Notes under the pieces: generated by a model
Told to the model about the DNA's origin: nothing
The model's database searches: none
What the model saw: only the letters and a program-made list of their open reading frames with translations
From: Chthoniobacterales bacterium
GTDB taxonomy: Bacteria > Verrucomicrobiota > Verrucomicrobiia > Chthoniobacterales > DASVRZ01
Assembly (NCBI GenBank): GCA_039930045.1
Contig: JBDSQB010000001.1
Location: 1 to 51,066, forward strand
Direction: 5' to 3'
DNA length: 51,066 bases
Translations under genes and position numbers: made by a program
In this document: positions 18,491 through 26,611 of the stretch, one piece after another
Position numbering within the stretch: the stretch's first letter is position 1
Layout: each line of letters opens with the position of its first letter

Positions 18491-18501
18491 GTTACAGAAT
18501 C
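18491..18501. promoter_or_regulatory. Putative operator, GTTACAGAATC
   Basis: A degenerate copy (GTTAC arm intact) 71 bases before the GH3 start, at the same kind of distance as the other copies. Confidence 0.35.
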
Positions 18502-18571
18502 ATAAGGCGCAAAACCGCCGTGTATTGGAAGTAAGGAAAAGAGGATTAGCTATAAAGACAATTTTGTCACG

Positions 18572-20776
18572 ATGACCTCTCACACTGCCTCTCCGTCGAG
18601 TTTTTCCACCAGCCATTCTGAATCCAGCCTTGAAGACCTAGTGGAAAACTTGCTCTCCCTTCTGACTCTGGAAGAGAAAATCGGTCTTGTGCATGGAAAC
18701 ACCAAGTTCAGCACATCGGGCGTGCCGAGATTAAATATCCCGGAGCGCTGGTTGACCGACGGTCCTCATGGCGTTCGCGAGGAGATTTCCCCTGATAGCT
18801 GGATGCCAGCCGGGCGCTGGGATGATTATGCGACCGCCCTGCCCATTTCTCTCGCGCTGGCTGCAACTTGGAACCCCGCTTTGGCCCTGACGGGCGGAGA
18901 GGTGCTCGGGGCCGAAGCCCGCGCCCGGAAGAAGGACATCCTGCTTGCACCCGGAGTGAACATCCAGCGCACACCGCTCTGTGGCCGCACGTTCGAGTAT
19001 TTTGGCGAAGATCCCTTCCTCACAACGAGAATGGCGGTGAATTATATTCGCGGCGTGCAATCCCAGGGAGTGGCTGCCTGCGTGAAACACCTGGCGGTGA
19101 ACAACCAGGAAGTCGAACGAATGACGATCGACGTTGAGGTTGACGAGCGGACTTTGCGCGAAATTTATCTGCCAGCTTTTCAAGCGGCGGTGCAGGAGGC
19201 CGGCGTCTGCGTGGTCATGGGCGCCTACAACAAACTGCGCGGCCAGTGGTGTTCCCACAACGACTATCTCCTCAATCACATTCTCAAGGAGGAATGGAAA
19301 TTCCAGGGGCTTGTCGTTTCCGACTGGAATGCCGTTCACGACACCACCGAGGCAGTTTTTAACGGATTGGATCTCGAAATGGGGACCGAACTCCCACCCG
19401 ATGAACATTTTCTGGCGGAGCCATTCCGCCAAGGCATCCTCGACGGAACCTACCCGCTCGAAGCTCTCGATGAGAAGGTGCGTCGCAATCTACGTGTGCT
19501 GATTGCCACTGGAGGCATGGAGAGCGAAGAGAACCGTCCCGTCGGCCGTCTGGGCACGCCAGAGCATCGCGCCGTCGCAGGCGAAATCGCCGGGGAGGCC
19601 ATCGTCCTGCTGAAGAATGAGGGAGCTCTCCTTCCCATAGTCCTCGACAAAGTGCGTTCCATCGCCGTGATCGGCGAGAACGCCAGACGCAAACACTCGA
19701 AGGGAGGCTTCGGAGCCGGGGTGAAAGTGATGCACGAGGTTAATGCTCTGGAAGGGATCATGCAGCGCTCCAGCCTCGTGACTGACGTCACTTATTCCAA
19801 AGGCTACAGTTCCGAGGAAACTACCGGAGACTTGATCGAGCGCGCCGTGGAAGCCGCCCGCCGGGCGGATATCGCCATCGTATTTGCGGGCTTGAGCCGT
19901 GCGCTGTATTCCGACGACGAAAGCACAGATCGCGCCAGCCTCGCCCTCCCATTCGGTCAGGACGAGTTGATCAGCCGTGTCGCCGCAGCCAACCCGCGCA
20001 CCATTGTCGTGATGGTCTCCGGTTCGCCTGTGGCGATGGATTCTTGGATCGGATCGGTGCCGGTGGTGCTACAGGCGTGGTATGGTGGCGTGGAGGCGGG
20101 AACCGTCATTGCCAGCGTGCTTTTCGGAGACACGACCCCGTCGGGGAAACTGCCCTGCACCTTTCCCCGCCATCTGGAGGACATTGCGGCTCATGCGTTT
20201 GGACCGACGGCCTATCCGGGCCTCGATGGGAAAGTCACTTACGAGGAGGGTCTCATGGTAGGCTACCGCCATTTCGACACCAAGGGCATCGAACCACTCT
20301 TTGCCTTCGGGCACGGCCTGTCATACACCGATTTCGCATACTCTGATCTGGAACTGGAAGCTGGCGACGATGGGGTGTTTCTCAATGCAAGCTTCGATCT
20401 CGCCAACATCGGCACCTGTCGCGGGGCGGAAGTGGCGCAGCTCTATATTCAGGACATCGAATCCTCTCTACCGCGTCCGGCCAAAGAGTTGAAAGGATTC
20501 ACCAAGATCACGCTCGAACCGGGCGAGCGGCGGCGCGTCACGATTCCTCTCGACCTGAGAGCCTTTATGTTTTTTCACCCCGAACAGGGTGGCTGGCTGG
20601 CGGAAAGCGGGGATTTCCGCATCCTGATAGGCAGTTCGTCCCGGGATCTCCGGCTTGAGACGGTGTATCATCTTAAGAATTCTCAGTTTGAGCCGTTGCA
20701 AGCCTCGCCAAGCGGGCGGGCGACGGGCGATTCAGTTTCGATGCCCGCCCTCCTGGCTTGTGAATCCGGGTCTTGA
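18572..20776 (+). CDS. GH3-family beta-glucosidase-like enzyme
   Basis: A 734-residue protein with the three-part layout of GH3 enzymes: N-terminal TIM barrel with LTLEEKIGLVHG, WLTDGPHGVR, VNIQRTPLCGRTFEYFGEDP, CVKHLAVNNQE and GLVVSDW (nucleophile Asp251); an alpha/beta sandwich from about residue 330; and a C-terminal fibronectin type III-like domain with AEVAQLYIQD and PAKELKGF. No signal peptide is visible, so it probably acts in the cytoplasm on imported disaccharides, for example glucose or xylose ends left by the alpha-xylosidase. GH3 also covers beta-xylosidases and the sequence alone does not decide the sugar. A degenerate GTTAC-type site lies upstream. Confidence 0.88.
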   Translation: MTSHTASPSSFSTSHSESSLEDLVENLLSLLTLEEKIGLVHGNTKFSTSGVPRLNIPERWLTDGPHGVREEISPDSWMPAGRWDDYATALPISLALAATWNPALALTGGEVLGAEARARKKDILLAPGVNIQRTPLCGRTFEYFGEDPFLTTRMAVNYIRGVQSQGVAACVKHLAVNNQEVERMTIDVEVDERTLREIYLPAFQAAVQEAGVCVVMGAYNKLRGQWCSHNDYLLNHILKEEWKFQGLVVSDWNAVHDTTEAVFNGLDLEMGTELPPDEHFLAEPFRQGILDGTYPLEALDEKVRRNLRVLIATGGMESEENRPVGRLGTPEHRAVAGEIAGEAIVLLKNEGALLPIVLDKVRSIAVIGENARRKHSKGGFGAGVKVMHEVNALEGIMQRSSLVTDVTYSKGYSSEETTGDLIERAVEAARRADIAIVFAGLSRALYSDDESTDRASLALPFGQDELISRVAAANPRTIVVMVSGSPVAMDSWIGSVPVVLQAWYGGVEAGTVIASVLFGDTTPSGKLPCTFPRHLEDIAAHAFGPTAYPGLDGKVTYEEGLMVGYRHFDTKGIEPLFAFGHGLSYTDFAYSDLELEAGDDGVFLNASFDLANIGTCRGAEVAQLYIQDIESSLPRPAKELKGFTKITLEPGERRRVTIPLDLRAFMFFHPEQGGWLAESGDFRILIGSSSRDLRLETVYHLKNSQFEPLQASPSGRATGDSVSMPALLACESGS

Positions 20777-20862
20777 ATTCACCAAGGCTACAAAACAGGA
20801 TGGGGATTCACCGCTGCCCCATCATTGCTGTCCGGGTTTGATCCGGGTAGTCTCAAGAATCC

Positions 20863-22608
20863 ATGAAAACCCAGATTACCGTGCGAACCATCGCGGAGAG
20901 CGCCGGAGTTTCGCCCATGACGGTGAGCCGTGCGCTCCGTGGGGAACCGAACGTTGATCCGGATACGGCGGTCCGAATTCGCGAAGTGGCCGATCGGCTC
21001 GGCTATCGCCGCAATCTTCTGGTTTCAACCGTCATGTCCACACTGCGTGGAACCAAACAGCCGATGTGCAGTCCTGTCATTGCATTTCTAACTGCGGAGA
21101 GCGCATCTTTTCGCCCCGAGCAACGGCTGGCGTCGCAGCTTTATCTCCAGGGGGCTCAGAATATAGCCTCTAAAAGCGGGTTCACGGTTGAAGAGTTCGT
21201 GATGGACACAGCCCGGTCGGATTCAAAAACCATATCCCGCATCCTCTATGCGCGAAACATTCGTGGTTTGCTGATCGGCCCGCTCTGTCGCAGTTGCGGC
21301 CATCTATCACTGGATTGGAAGGAATTCTCCAGCAGTGCCATTTCTATCAATCTGGTCAAACCAGACATGGACCGTTGTAGCGTCGATCCCGTGCAATCCG
21401 TCAACTTGGCGATCCGCAATCTTAAGCGGATGGGATATCGCCGTATCGGCTACGCGATCTCCCCGTTCCAAGTTGCGCTCAGCCATCACCGCAGTCGGGC
21501 GATGTATCTGGATTATCAGTGCGAACTCCCGCTAGAGCAGACAGTCGGTTTGATCACGGACTGGTCTTTGCAGGGGCTGTCCAATTGGTTCAAAATGGAA
21601 AAGCCAGACGCGATCATCGGGCATGGTGATGAGATTCTTTCCTGGCTAAACGCGCTTGGAATCAGCGTGCCTCTGGACGTTGGCTATGTGGATATCAATA
21701 TATTTGAGGGCAACCATGTCCCCATTGCCGGCGTGGTCTTTGATTACAAAAGCATCGGAGCGGCAGCGGCAAACATGGTCATCAGCAATCTTTTGCACAA
21801 TAACCACGGCCTGCCTCAACACCCGGTCCACAGCTATATTCAGGGCTATTGGCGGAACGGCTCCAGCGTGAGCATCCAGACTCAACCTCCCTCCCCAACG
21901 AAAGGCAAAAAGGGAGCGAAGTCCCCGAAGAAAGCGGTGCCAAAGATTGAGGAGGAGCCTTTTCATCCCCTGGCCCAGAAGGCCTTCATCCATCAGTGGC
22001 AACTCCTCAATCTGCGCAAGGCCGCGACGCATTCCTACCGGAGTCGTAGGGATATCTCCAAATGGGAGGAAGGTCTCGGCCTGCCTCTGGTCGCCGGTCG
22101 GCAACAGATCAATGCCGTGCCCTTCCAGTTGATTGATGAAAAGACCAACGCAGGCAAGGGCTTCGTGCTCCTGCAGAATCAAGCTCCTCTCACAATGCCT
22201 GTTGGCAACGCCTGCGAAGCCGTTTTCTTTTTGATCGCGGCGGGCTTTATTTCCTCTCATGGGGCCATCGCTGAGATGGTCTATAAGTGGGCGGATGGAG
22301 AGGAGGAATCCCAGCCCCTAGTCGCATACTTCACCCCTCCGCCCGATGCCAGCGTGCAAGATCGCTGGGTATCCGAATCCGGCGTGCAGGATTGGTGGCC
22401 CTCCTTTCCGCATTTCCATAATCAGGCCGCAAAGGCGTTCAGGCTGGGTGCAAACGATGAAGATCCCGTGGAATGGCGCTATCTCTACACATTGCAGTGG
22501 ATTAATCGCCGGCCCAAATACGACCTAAGCAGCATCACCATCCGGCATCTGCCCAACAACGACACCAAACTCGCCGTCTTCGCGGCGACTCTATTGCTCC
22601 CTAGATAA
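20863..22608 (+). CDS. LacI-family regulator fused to a glycosidase-type beta-sandwich domain
   Basis: A 581-residue protein, far longer than the usual 330-350. Residues 1-60 are a LacI HTH (TVRTIAESAGVSPMTVSRAL, RIREVADRLGYRRN). Residues 70-340 are a periplasmic-binding-protein-like effector domain. A Lys/Pro-rich linker (about 343-365) leads to a roughly 210-residue C-terminal domain with VPFQLID, a CEAVFFLIAAGF strand, YKWADGEE, VQDWW and LYTLQWINRRP. This pattern resembles the accessory beta-sandwich found in secreted glycosidases, where a FLHTA strand, a VHYADG strand, an RDWW block and a WxNPxP turn recur. The fusion suggests an extra sugar-sensing surface. It is the only regulator next to the locus and the best candidate to bind the GTTAC-N-GTAAC sites, which is inference. 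Confidence 0.8.
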   Translation: MKTQITVRTIAESAGVSPMTVSRALRGEPNVDPDTAVRIREVADRLGYRRNLLVSTVMSTLRGTKQPMCSPVIAFLTAESASFRPEQRLASQLYLQGAQNIASKSGFTVEEFVMDTARSDSKTISRILYARNIRGLLIGPLCRSCGHLSLDWKEFSSSAISINLVKPDMDRCSVDPVQSVNLAIRNLKRMGYRRIGYAISPFQVALSHHRSRAMYLDYQCELPLEQTVGLITDWSLQGLSNWFKMEKPDAIIGHGDEILSWLNALGISVPLDVGYVDINIFEGNHVPIAGVVFDYKSIGAAAANMVISNLLHNNHGLPQHPVHSYIQGYWRNGSSVSIQTQPPSPTKGKKGAKSPKKAVPKIEEEPFHPLAQKAFIHQWQLLNLRKAATHSYRSRRDISKWEEGLGLPLVAGRQQINAVPFQLIDEKTNAGKGFVLLQNQAPLTMPVGNACEAVFFLIAAGFISSHGAIAEMVYKWADGEEESQPLVAYFTPPPDASVQDRWVSESGVQDWWPSFPHFHNQAAKAFRLGANDEDPVEWRYLYTLQWINRRPKYDLSSITIRHLPNNDTKLAVFAATLLLPR

Positions 22609-22657
22609 ACGCGGTTATGCACATGTTGAAGAAACGCGCCTTCCATCAAAGCACGTA

Positions 22658-22678
22658 ATAACGCCATTTGCGCGTTAT
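22658..22678 (+). terminator. Possible weak terminator after the LacI-type gene
   Basis: ATAACGC and GCGTTAT form a 7-bp stem with a 7-base loop, followed by an AT-rich ATAATTTT stretch. The T-run is short, so the call is tentative. Confidence 0.3.
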
Positions 22679-22754
22679 ATAATTTTGACGACGGCCTCTT
22701 TGGCTGCGCGTCAAAACGGACATTCCGTCCAGCAACATTAACCAAGCAGGTATC

Positions 22755-22945
22755 ATGGCTAGACCCAACCCCTATAGTCCTGCGATCTCCTGTTTTCTCG
22801 TTTCCGTCCTCTATCACGAGGCGAAACGTAGAAAGATGCCGATGACCTGGCTCACCAACTTGCTGCGCGGCAACTGAAGAACTCGGAAAGCTGGCAAGAG
22901 ACCCAGAGTCTGCGGATCGCAAAGGAACCCGTCGCTAAGCACTAG
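22755..22945 (+). pseudogene. Small conserved-looking helical protein, frameshifted
   Basis: Frame one starts MARPNPYSPAISCFLVS, continues as a helical, basic segment to about residue 33, and would stop at 22877 after 40 residues. One frame back, the same DNA continues coherently as LAARQLKNSESWQ then ETQSLRIAKEPVAKH and stops at 22945, just before a strong terminator. Restoring one C near 22845 joins both parts into a protein of about 63 residues. I recall similar short proteins in Verrucomicrobia but cannot name a family. It is either a recent pseudogene, a base-call error, or a gene using a frameshift. Confidence 0.45.
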
Positions 22946-22968
22946 CGATTACTATATCAAGGCACGAC

Positions 22969-22993
22969 AGCCGACCACATGGTCGGCTTTTTT
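22969..22993 (+). terminator. Rho-independent terminator
   Basis: AGCCGACCA and TGGTCGGCT form a perfect 9-bp stem with a 2-base spacer (the real loop is somewhat larger) followed directly by six T. It ends the small frameshifted gene. Confidence 0.8.
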
Positions 22994-23033
22994 GTGCTCT
23001 CAACCAAACAACCAACACGAAAGGAATAAAATT

Positions 23034-23593
23034 ATGGCCATCATACTAGAAGCCAGTTACAGCAAAAAATTGGGACTACCCCATTTCAGTAGTCATTCAT
23101 ACGTCGTTAGCATTCGCACAGAATTAACCGACGTCGCCCAAGTCCCGGAAGAAAGCAGTCGTCTTTACCGGTTGCTACAGGACACCGTGGACCACGACAT
23201 CCAGCAAGTCGGATTCATCCCGATGCCACCCGCTACGGCATGTCTCATCCGGAAGGCAGCAACCGAGACCAGCGCCAAAATGGCAATGGCAATGGGCAGC
23301 GGAATGACAGTAACGGGCACCATAATGGCGACCCCGATGCACCACCCACTAACGGCACTGGGCGCAATGGCTACACGAATGGCCGAAGCCATCGGCCCGG
23401 CACTCCCGTTAGTGCCAAGCAGCTCGACTTAATCAACCGGATCATCCGGGAGAACAACGCGGACCGAACCGAGGTGGAAACCACCGCCGTGGAAATGTTC
23501 GGCGTTGGACTGAGAGAACTCAATTCGACGCAGGCCAGCAACCTGATCGATAAGCTGTTCGGGGGGAAGTCCCGGGGAAGGCAGGCGGCATGA
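23034..23593 (+). pseudogene. Hypothetical mobile-DNA-type protein, frameshifted
   Basis: ATG 23034 follows an AAAGGAA ribosome site and opens with MAIILEASYSKKLGLPHFSS. About 62 residues later, near 23219, the coherent coding moves one frame back: DATRYGMSHPEG, a long Asn/Gly/His-rich linker, then a helical end with LDLINRIIRENN, GLRELNSTQASNLIDKLFGG. Restoring a single C in the CCC run at 23219-23221 would give one protein of about 186 residues. The shape (N-terminal domain, Asn-rich linker, C-terminal helix pair) is common in verrucomicrobial accessory DNA, but I do not know its function. It sits among recombinase relics. Confidence 0.5.
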
Positions 23594-23660
23594 ATACGCT
23601 CGTCGCCCGACCCAAGCAGAGATATTTAGAATCATCTGACGAAGGCTGACCTTTGTGCTC

Positions 23661-23860
23661 TTACATCAACTCCGCCATTTTTTTTGAGTGACTGCGGTTC
23701 ACGTGACTATAAGTATCCAAAGATCAGCTTGCCGCCATCTTTGTGGCATTGCCATTCTGCGATCACTTTCATGTCCCACCCCGTTCTATGGCTCGCGTGA
23801 TGAACATGCGTCGAAGCGAGCGTGCTTAAGCCCTTGCACGTGCAAGGTGATTCGTCATTG
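23661..23860 (-). pseudogene. C-terminal relic of a tyrosine recombinase
   Basis: Minus-strand pieces read RSLRRMFITRAIERG, then after a stop and frameshift KVIAEWQ, CHKDGGKLIF, SHVNRSHSKKMAELM and a TAA at 23661. These match, block by block, the C-terminal catalytic part of the larger recombinase relic next door (RSFRRMFITRCIEKG, VDVKVIADW, GHSDGGRLILGTYSHVR). It is therefore the remnant of a second, related integrase. The upper boundary is approximate. Confidence 0.6.
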
Positions 23861-23900
23861 TGAGAAGCCTAAGTATCAGAGGGATCCGGCCTAAGGTTCC

Positions 23901-24996
23901 TTAATCCACCATTATCGCTGCCATCCTCTCAGCATGAGAATTTCGCACGTGGCTGTAAGTCCCAAGAATTAAGCGGCCACCGTCAGAATGGCCCTACCAA
24001 TCTGCAATCACTTTGACATCAACACCTTTTTCAATACAGCGGGTAATGAACATCCGGCGGAACGACCTCTGGGTGTGAGCCGGAAGTTTTAATCGGTTGC
24101 AGGCGGACTGTAGGGCTTTCTTTGCGTTTCTCCGAGTGCTGGCCTTTTGATTTCTGCTCTTGGCGAGATTGAGCGGAAAAGGGGATCAGTCTGCTCCAGA
24201 GCCTTCTCATACCGTTTCAATACCAAGGCTCGGGCCTGTGGAAAGATTGGAATAAAATACGGCTTACAGGTCTTCACGCGGAAGAATGTCAGTTGCTGTT
24301 TGGAAAGATTTACGTGCTGCTTTGCGATGCCGCTGGTCTCCGCTTGGCCTACGCCAAGGAGACCAAGAAACTCCAGAAAATCCGCACTCTCTTCAGCGTC
24401 AGCATTTCCTTTTTGGGAGCGCACATCAGCGATGATCACGCGAAACTCTTCATAACTGGGCGTGACACGGCGCGGCGTGACCACTTTTTTTACCTTTAGA
24501 GTTCGCGCCGGTGAATCTGCGAGAGCTTTGTCGGTCACGGCCACCTCGAAAAGCGCCTTCAACACCTGAATGTAGTGGTTGTAGGATGAATACTTGAAGC
24601 GGTGCGACTCCAGCCAACCTGAGAGATCAGATGGCTTGATCTTGGAAATTTCTACGCCGCTGCGCAGCGGAAAATCGTTCAGCAAGCGCCGGATGATGTG
24701 TTTTCAGCGCGACAGTGCTTGCCCCCCTGCCCTTGGATGGTTGTGAGATAGCGTTCTGCAAGAGAAGCAAGAGTTAATTTCCCCTGCGATGCATCCACAC
24801 GCCCCATCTCGCGCTGCCGGTCTCCCAGCAGCCGTTTAGCCATCGGCTTGTCCGTAGTTTGAAGGGAGAGGCGTTTCTGTTTGCCCTCATGCTTGAACAA
24901 GGCATAATATACTCCATTCGATGAGTACCGATACAGACATGGCACTTCCGTTTTCTGGAAGATTGGTTTCGAGCCTGAAACCAGGGTTTTCTTCAT
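23901..24996 (-). pseudogene. Degraded tyrosine recombinase/integrase
   Basis: The start (MKKTLVSGSKPIF, VYYALFKHEGKQKRLSLQTT) is an Arm/SAM-like integrase N-terminus. A frameshift near 24690 leads into SDLSGWLESHRFKYSSYNHY and LKALFEVAVTDKALADSPA, the core-binding domain, and on to a catalytic domain whose first Arg motif is altered (LLGVGQAETSGI). A further shift near 24110 leads to KLPAHTQRSFRRMFITR and GVDVKVIADW, then a stop where Trp/Gln is expected, then GHSDGGRLILGTYSHVR with the catalytic Tyr and a final TAA. Several disabling lesions make it non-functional. It marks an older insertion at this tRNA hotspot. Confidence 0.75.
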
Positions 24997-25071
24997 GCTC
25001 TGAGCCTACAGGTTACAAAGCTTTTTTGAGAGTGTTCGTATTCATCGCAAACTGTTGAATACTAAGGTATT

Positions 25072-25146
25072 GCGCGATTAGCTCAGTGGTAGAGCGCTTG
25101 CTTCACACGCAAGATGTCGCAGGTTCAAACCCTGCATCGCGCACCA
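25072..25146 (+). tRNA. tRNA-Val (anticodon CAC), CCA encoded
   Basis: The sequence folds as a complete cloverleaf: acceptor GCGCGAT with ATCGCGC, D-arm GCTC/GAGC, anticodon stem CTTGC/GCAAG with loop TTCACAC (anticodon CAC), T-arm GCAGG-TTCAAAC-CCTGC, discriminator A and CCA. Its 3' end (25119-25146) is repeated at 31858-31883, so it is the attachment site of the downstream element. Natural T-run termination signal is no longer next to it but beyond attR (CTTTTTTTG at 31884). Confidence 0.95.
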
Positions 25147-26415
25147 TTCCCCATCTGCGGGACTAACATGGACGGAGTGTGACAAATCGTAACTAAACTC
25201 CTGATTATCAGGCACTTCCGATTCAAGAAATTTTACTTCATTCGTGACAGCCTGTGACGACGTTTGACTCTCACGGACTATTTCAGGTGTGCTTTTAGGT
25301 GTGCTTTCCGAAACCTTTGTTTTTGGCATCAGCAGCGAAGGAAGGGCACGAATGGCGTCACCTGTCGGCAGCAATCCCGCATCGGTGTAAGTTTTGGCCG
25401 TCAGGTTGGGATCACTGTGCCGCATCAGTTCCATCGCGGTTCTCATCGTTTCGCCATTTAGGGCGAGGAACGTGCAGAACGTATTTCTTAAAGCATGAAG
25501 ATCGATCCTACGGCCCGAAGCATCTATGGGTTCGATTCCAGCAGCCTTCAAATCGTATTGCAGCACAGGCACTTTCGGGACTTTTGGAAATACGAGATCG
25601 GACGCCTTAAAGTCAGCAGGCCGATAGGCGCGTAATACGTTTGCCAGTTCTTCATCAATCGCCACGGCAGCGGCTCGATGGTTCTTGGTGGTCGATGCGC
25701 GGGCCGTTGCAAAACAATGTTCACCATCGAGCGCGATGTCTTGCCAGCGTAGTTGCTCCAATTCGCCGCGCCGAAAACCCGTCTCCAAAGCAAAATGATA
25801 AACGACGCCTCTTTCCTTGCTCACGGCAATCAGCCGCCGGGCATCTTCGACACCCAAAGCTCTGCGATAGAAAGATTTGTCTGCATCGTTCTTGATTAGC
25901 TCGACGGTAAACAAAGGATTCGAGGGAATTTGTCCCCGTTTTACCAAGGCATTAAAAAGGGCCGATATAGTGATTAGATATTCATTCAGCGTTTTCGCGG
26001 TCTTGGTTTGTTTTTGACGCCATTTACGAAAGGACTCCGCTGATACTTCCTTAACGGTCTTCCAACCGCATTCACGGCAAAGGAGATGCACTTGCGCCTC
26101 GAATCCGCGCACGTAACGCTCATCACGCCGAAGCTGACGAAGTTCTGCAACGTGGCTGGAAAGTAATTCTGAGATCGGGCGGTTCAATCCGTCTCGAATA
26201 GCCTTGGCGGGAATTAAGCCTTCACTTTCCATTTCCAGCTCTTTCACAATCCGAGCTAATTTTGCTTGTGCCACTTGGCGATCCGTCGTGAAGAGACAGA
26301 TGGTTTTTCTTTCTGAATTTTCAGCCAAGCAATAAGTGCCGAAGTAATTTTTAGAAATTATTTTCTTCCCATCGACGACCCTCTTGCGTTTATGGATATA
26401 ACTGGTGCGATTCAT
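25078..26415 (-). CDS. Tyrosine integrase whose 3' end is read through the att site
   Basis: A 445-residue integrase with an N-terminal arm-binding part, a SAM-like core-binding domain (about 85-190) and a catalytic domain showing ETGFRRGELEQLRW (first Arg), LHALRNTFC (His-x-x-Arg), LMRHSDPNL and KTYTDAG with nucleophile Tyr343. The last 23 residues from WCAMQGLNLR are simply the antisense of the tRNA, so the present C-terminus is an accident of integration. In the excised circle the frame would continue into sequence at 31857 and below. It follows an excisionase-like gene by 4 bases. A 22-bp sequence in its 3' part recurs in the orphan tail at 31800. Confidence 0.88.
   Translation of the reverse strand: MNRTSYIHKRKRVVDGKKIISKNYFGTYCLAENSERKTICLFTTDRQVAQAKLARIVKELEMESEGLIPAKAIRDGLNRPISELLSSHVAELRQLRRDERYVRGFEAQVHLLCRECGWKTVKEVSAESFRKWRQKQTKTAKTLNEYLITISALFNALVKRGQIPSNPLFTVELIKNDADKSFYRRALGVEDARRLIAVSKERGVVYHFALETGFRRGELEQLRWQDIALDGEHCFATARASTTKNHRAAAVAIDEELANVLRAYRPADFKASDLVFPKVPKVPVLQYDLKAAGIEPIDASGRRIDLHALRNTFCTFLALNGETMRTAMELMRHSDPNLTAKTYTDAGLLPTGDAIRALPSLLMPKTKVSESTPKSTPEIVRESQTSSQAVTNEVKFLESEVPDNQEFSYDLSHSVHVSPADGEWCAMQGLNLRHLACEASALPLS
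25119..25146. other. attL (tRNA-Val 3' end)
   Basis: GCAGGTTCAAAC, CC, TGCATCGCGCACCA. The same sequence less two C is present at the right end of the element. Confidence 0.85.
25283..25304 (-). repeat. 22-bp direct repeat, copy in integrase
   Basis: The two copies (here and 31800-31821) are identical over 22 bases and encode TPKSTPE here and TPKSTPD in the orphan tail, so both are in the same coding frame of the proposed full-length integrase. Confidence 0.8.
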
Positions 26416-26419
26416 GGCG

Positions 26420-26611
26420 TTAGTGGTTGGCGAGTTTGCGTTGCATGTAATTCAAAATGGCGGATTCAGGCAGCTTGGAAAGTTTCCCGATTTTGACAAT
26501 GGGCGGCAGTTCCCCTTTCTGACACATGCGGCGAATGGTCCGGGCGCACACATCCAGTTTTCCCGCCGCTTTTTTGAGGCTTATGAAATTATCATCTTTC
26601 TCGATCTTCAT
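26420..26611 (-). CDS. AlpA/excisionase-like helix-turn-helix protein
   Basis: A 63-residue protein: FISLKKAAGKLDVCARTIRRMCQ then GELPPIVKIGKL. This is the winged-HTH of the AlpA/MerR-like 'DNA-binding domain, excisionase' group (HTH_17), in which such small proteins regulate or direct excision of tRNA-borne elements. It ends 4 bases before the integrase and overlaps the preceding gene by 20 bases, so the three form one operon. No catalytic role is expected. Confidence 0.75.
   Translation of the reverse strand: MKIEKDDNFISLKKAAGKLDVCARTIRRMCQKGELPPIVKIGKLSKLPESAILNYMQRKLANH

Larger units (their letters stand above)
18190..18571. other. Divergent intergenic region with two putative operators
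   Basis: These 382 bases separate the PEP-CTERM gene (leftward) from the GH3 gene (rightward). They contain no convincing reading frame. They carry the GTTACAGTATT and GTTACAGAATC sites at 18296 and 18491, each placed to serve one of the two divergent genes. Confidence 0.6.

Noticed and set aside
23053-23063. GTTACAGCAAA as another regulon site
   Set aside because: It lies inside the coding region of a mobile-DNA gene and only the left arm matches.
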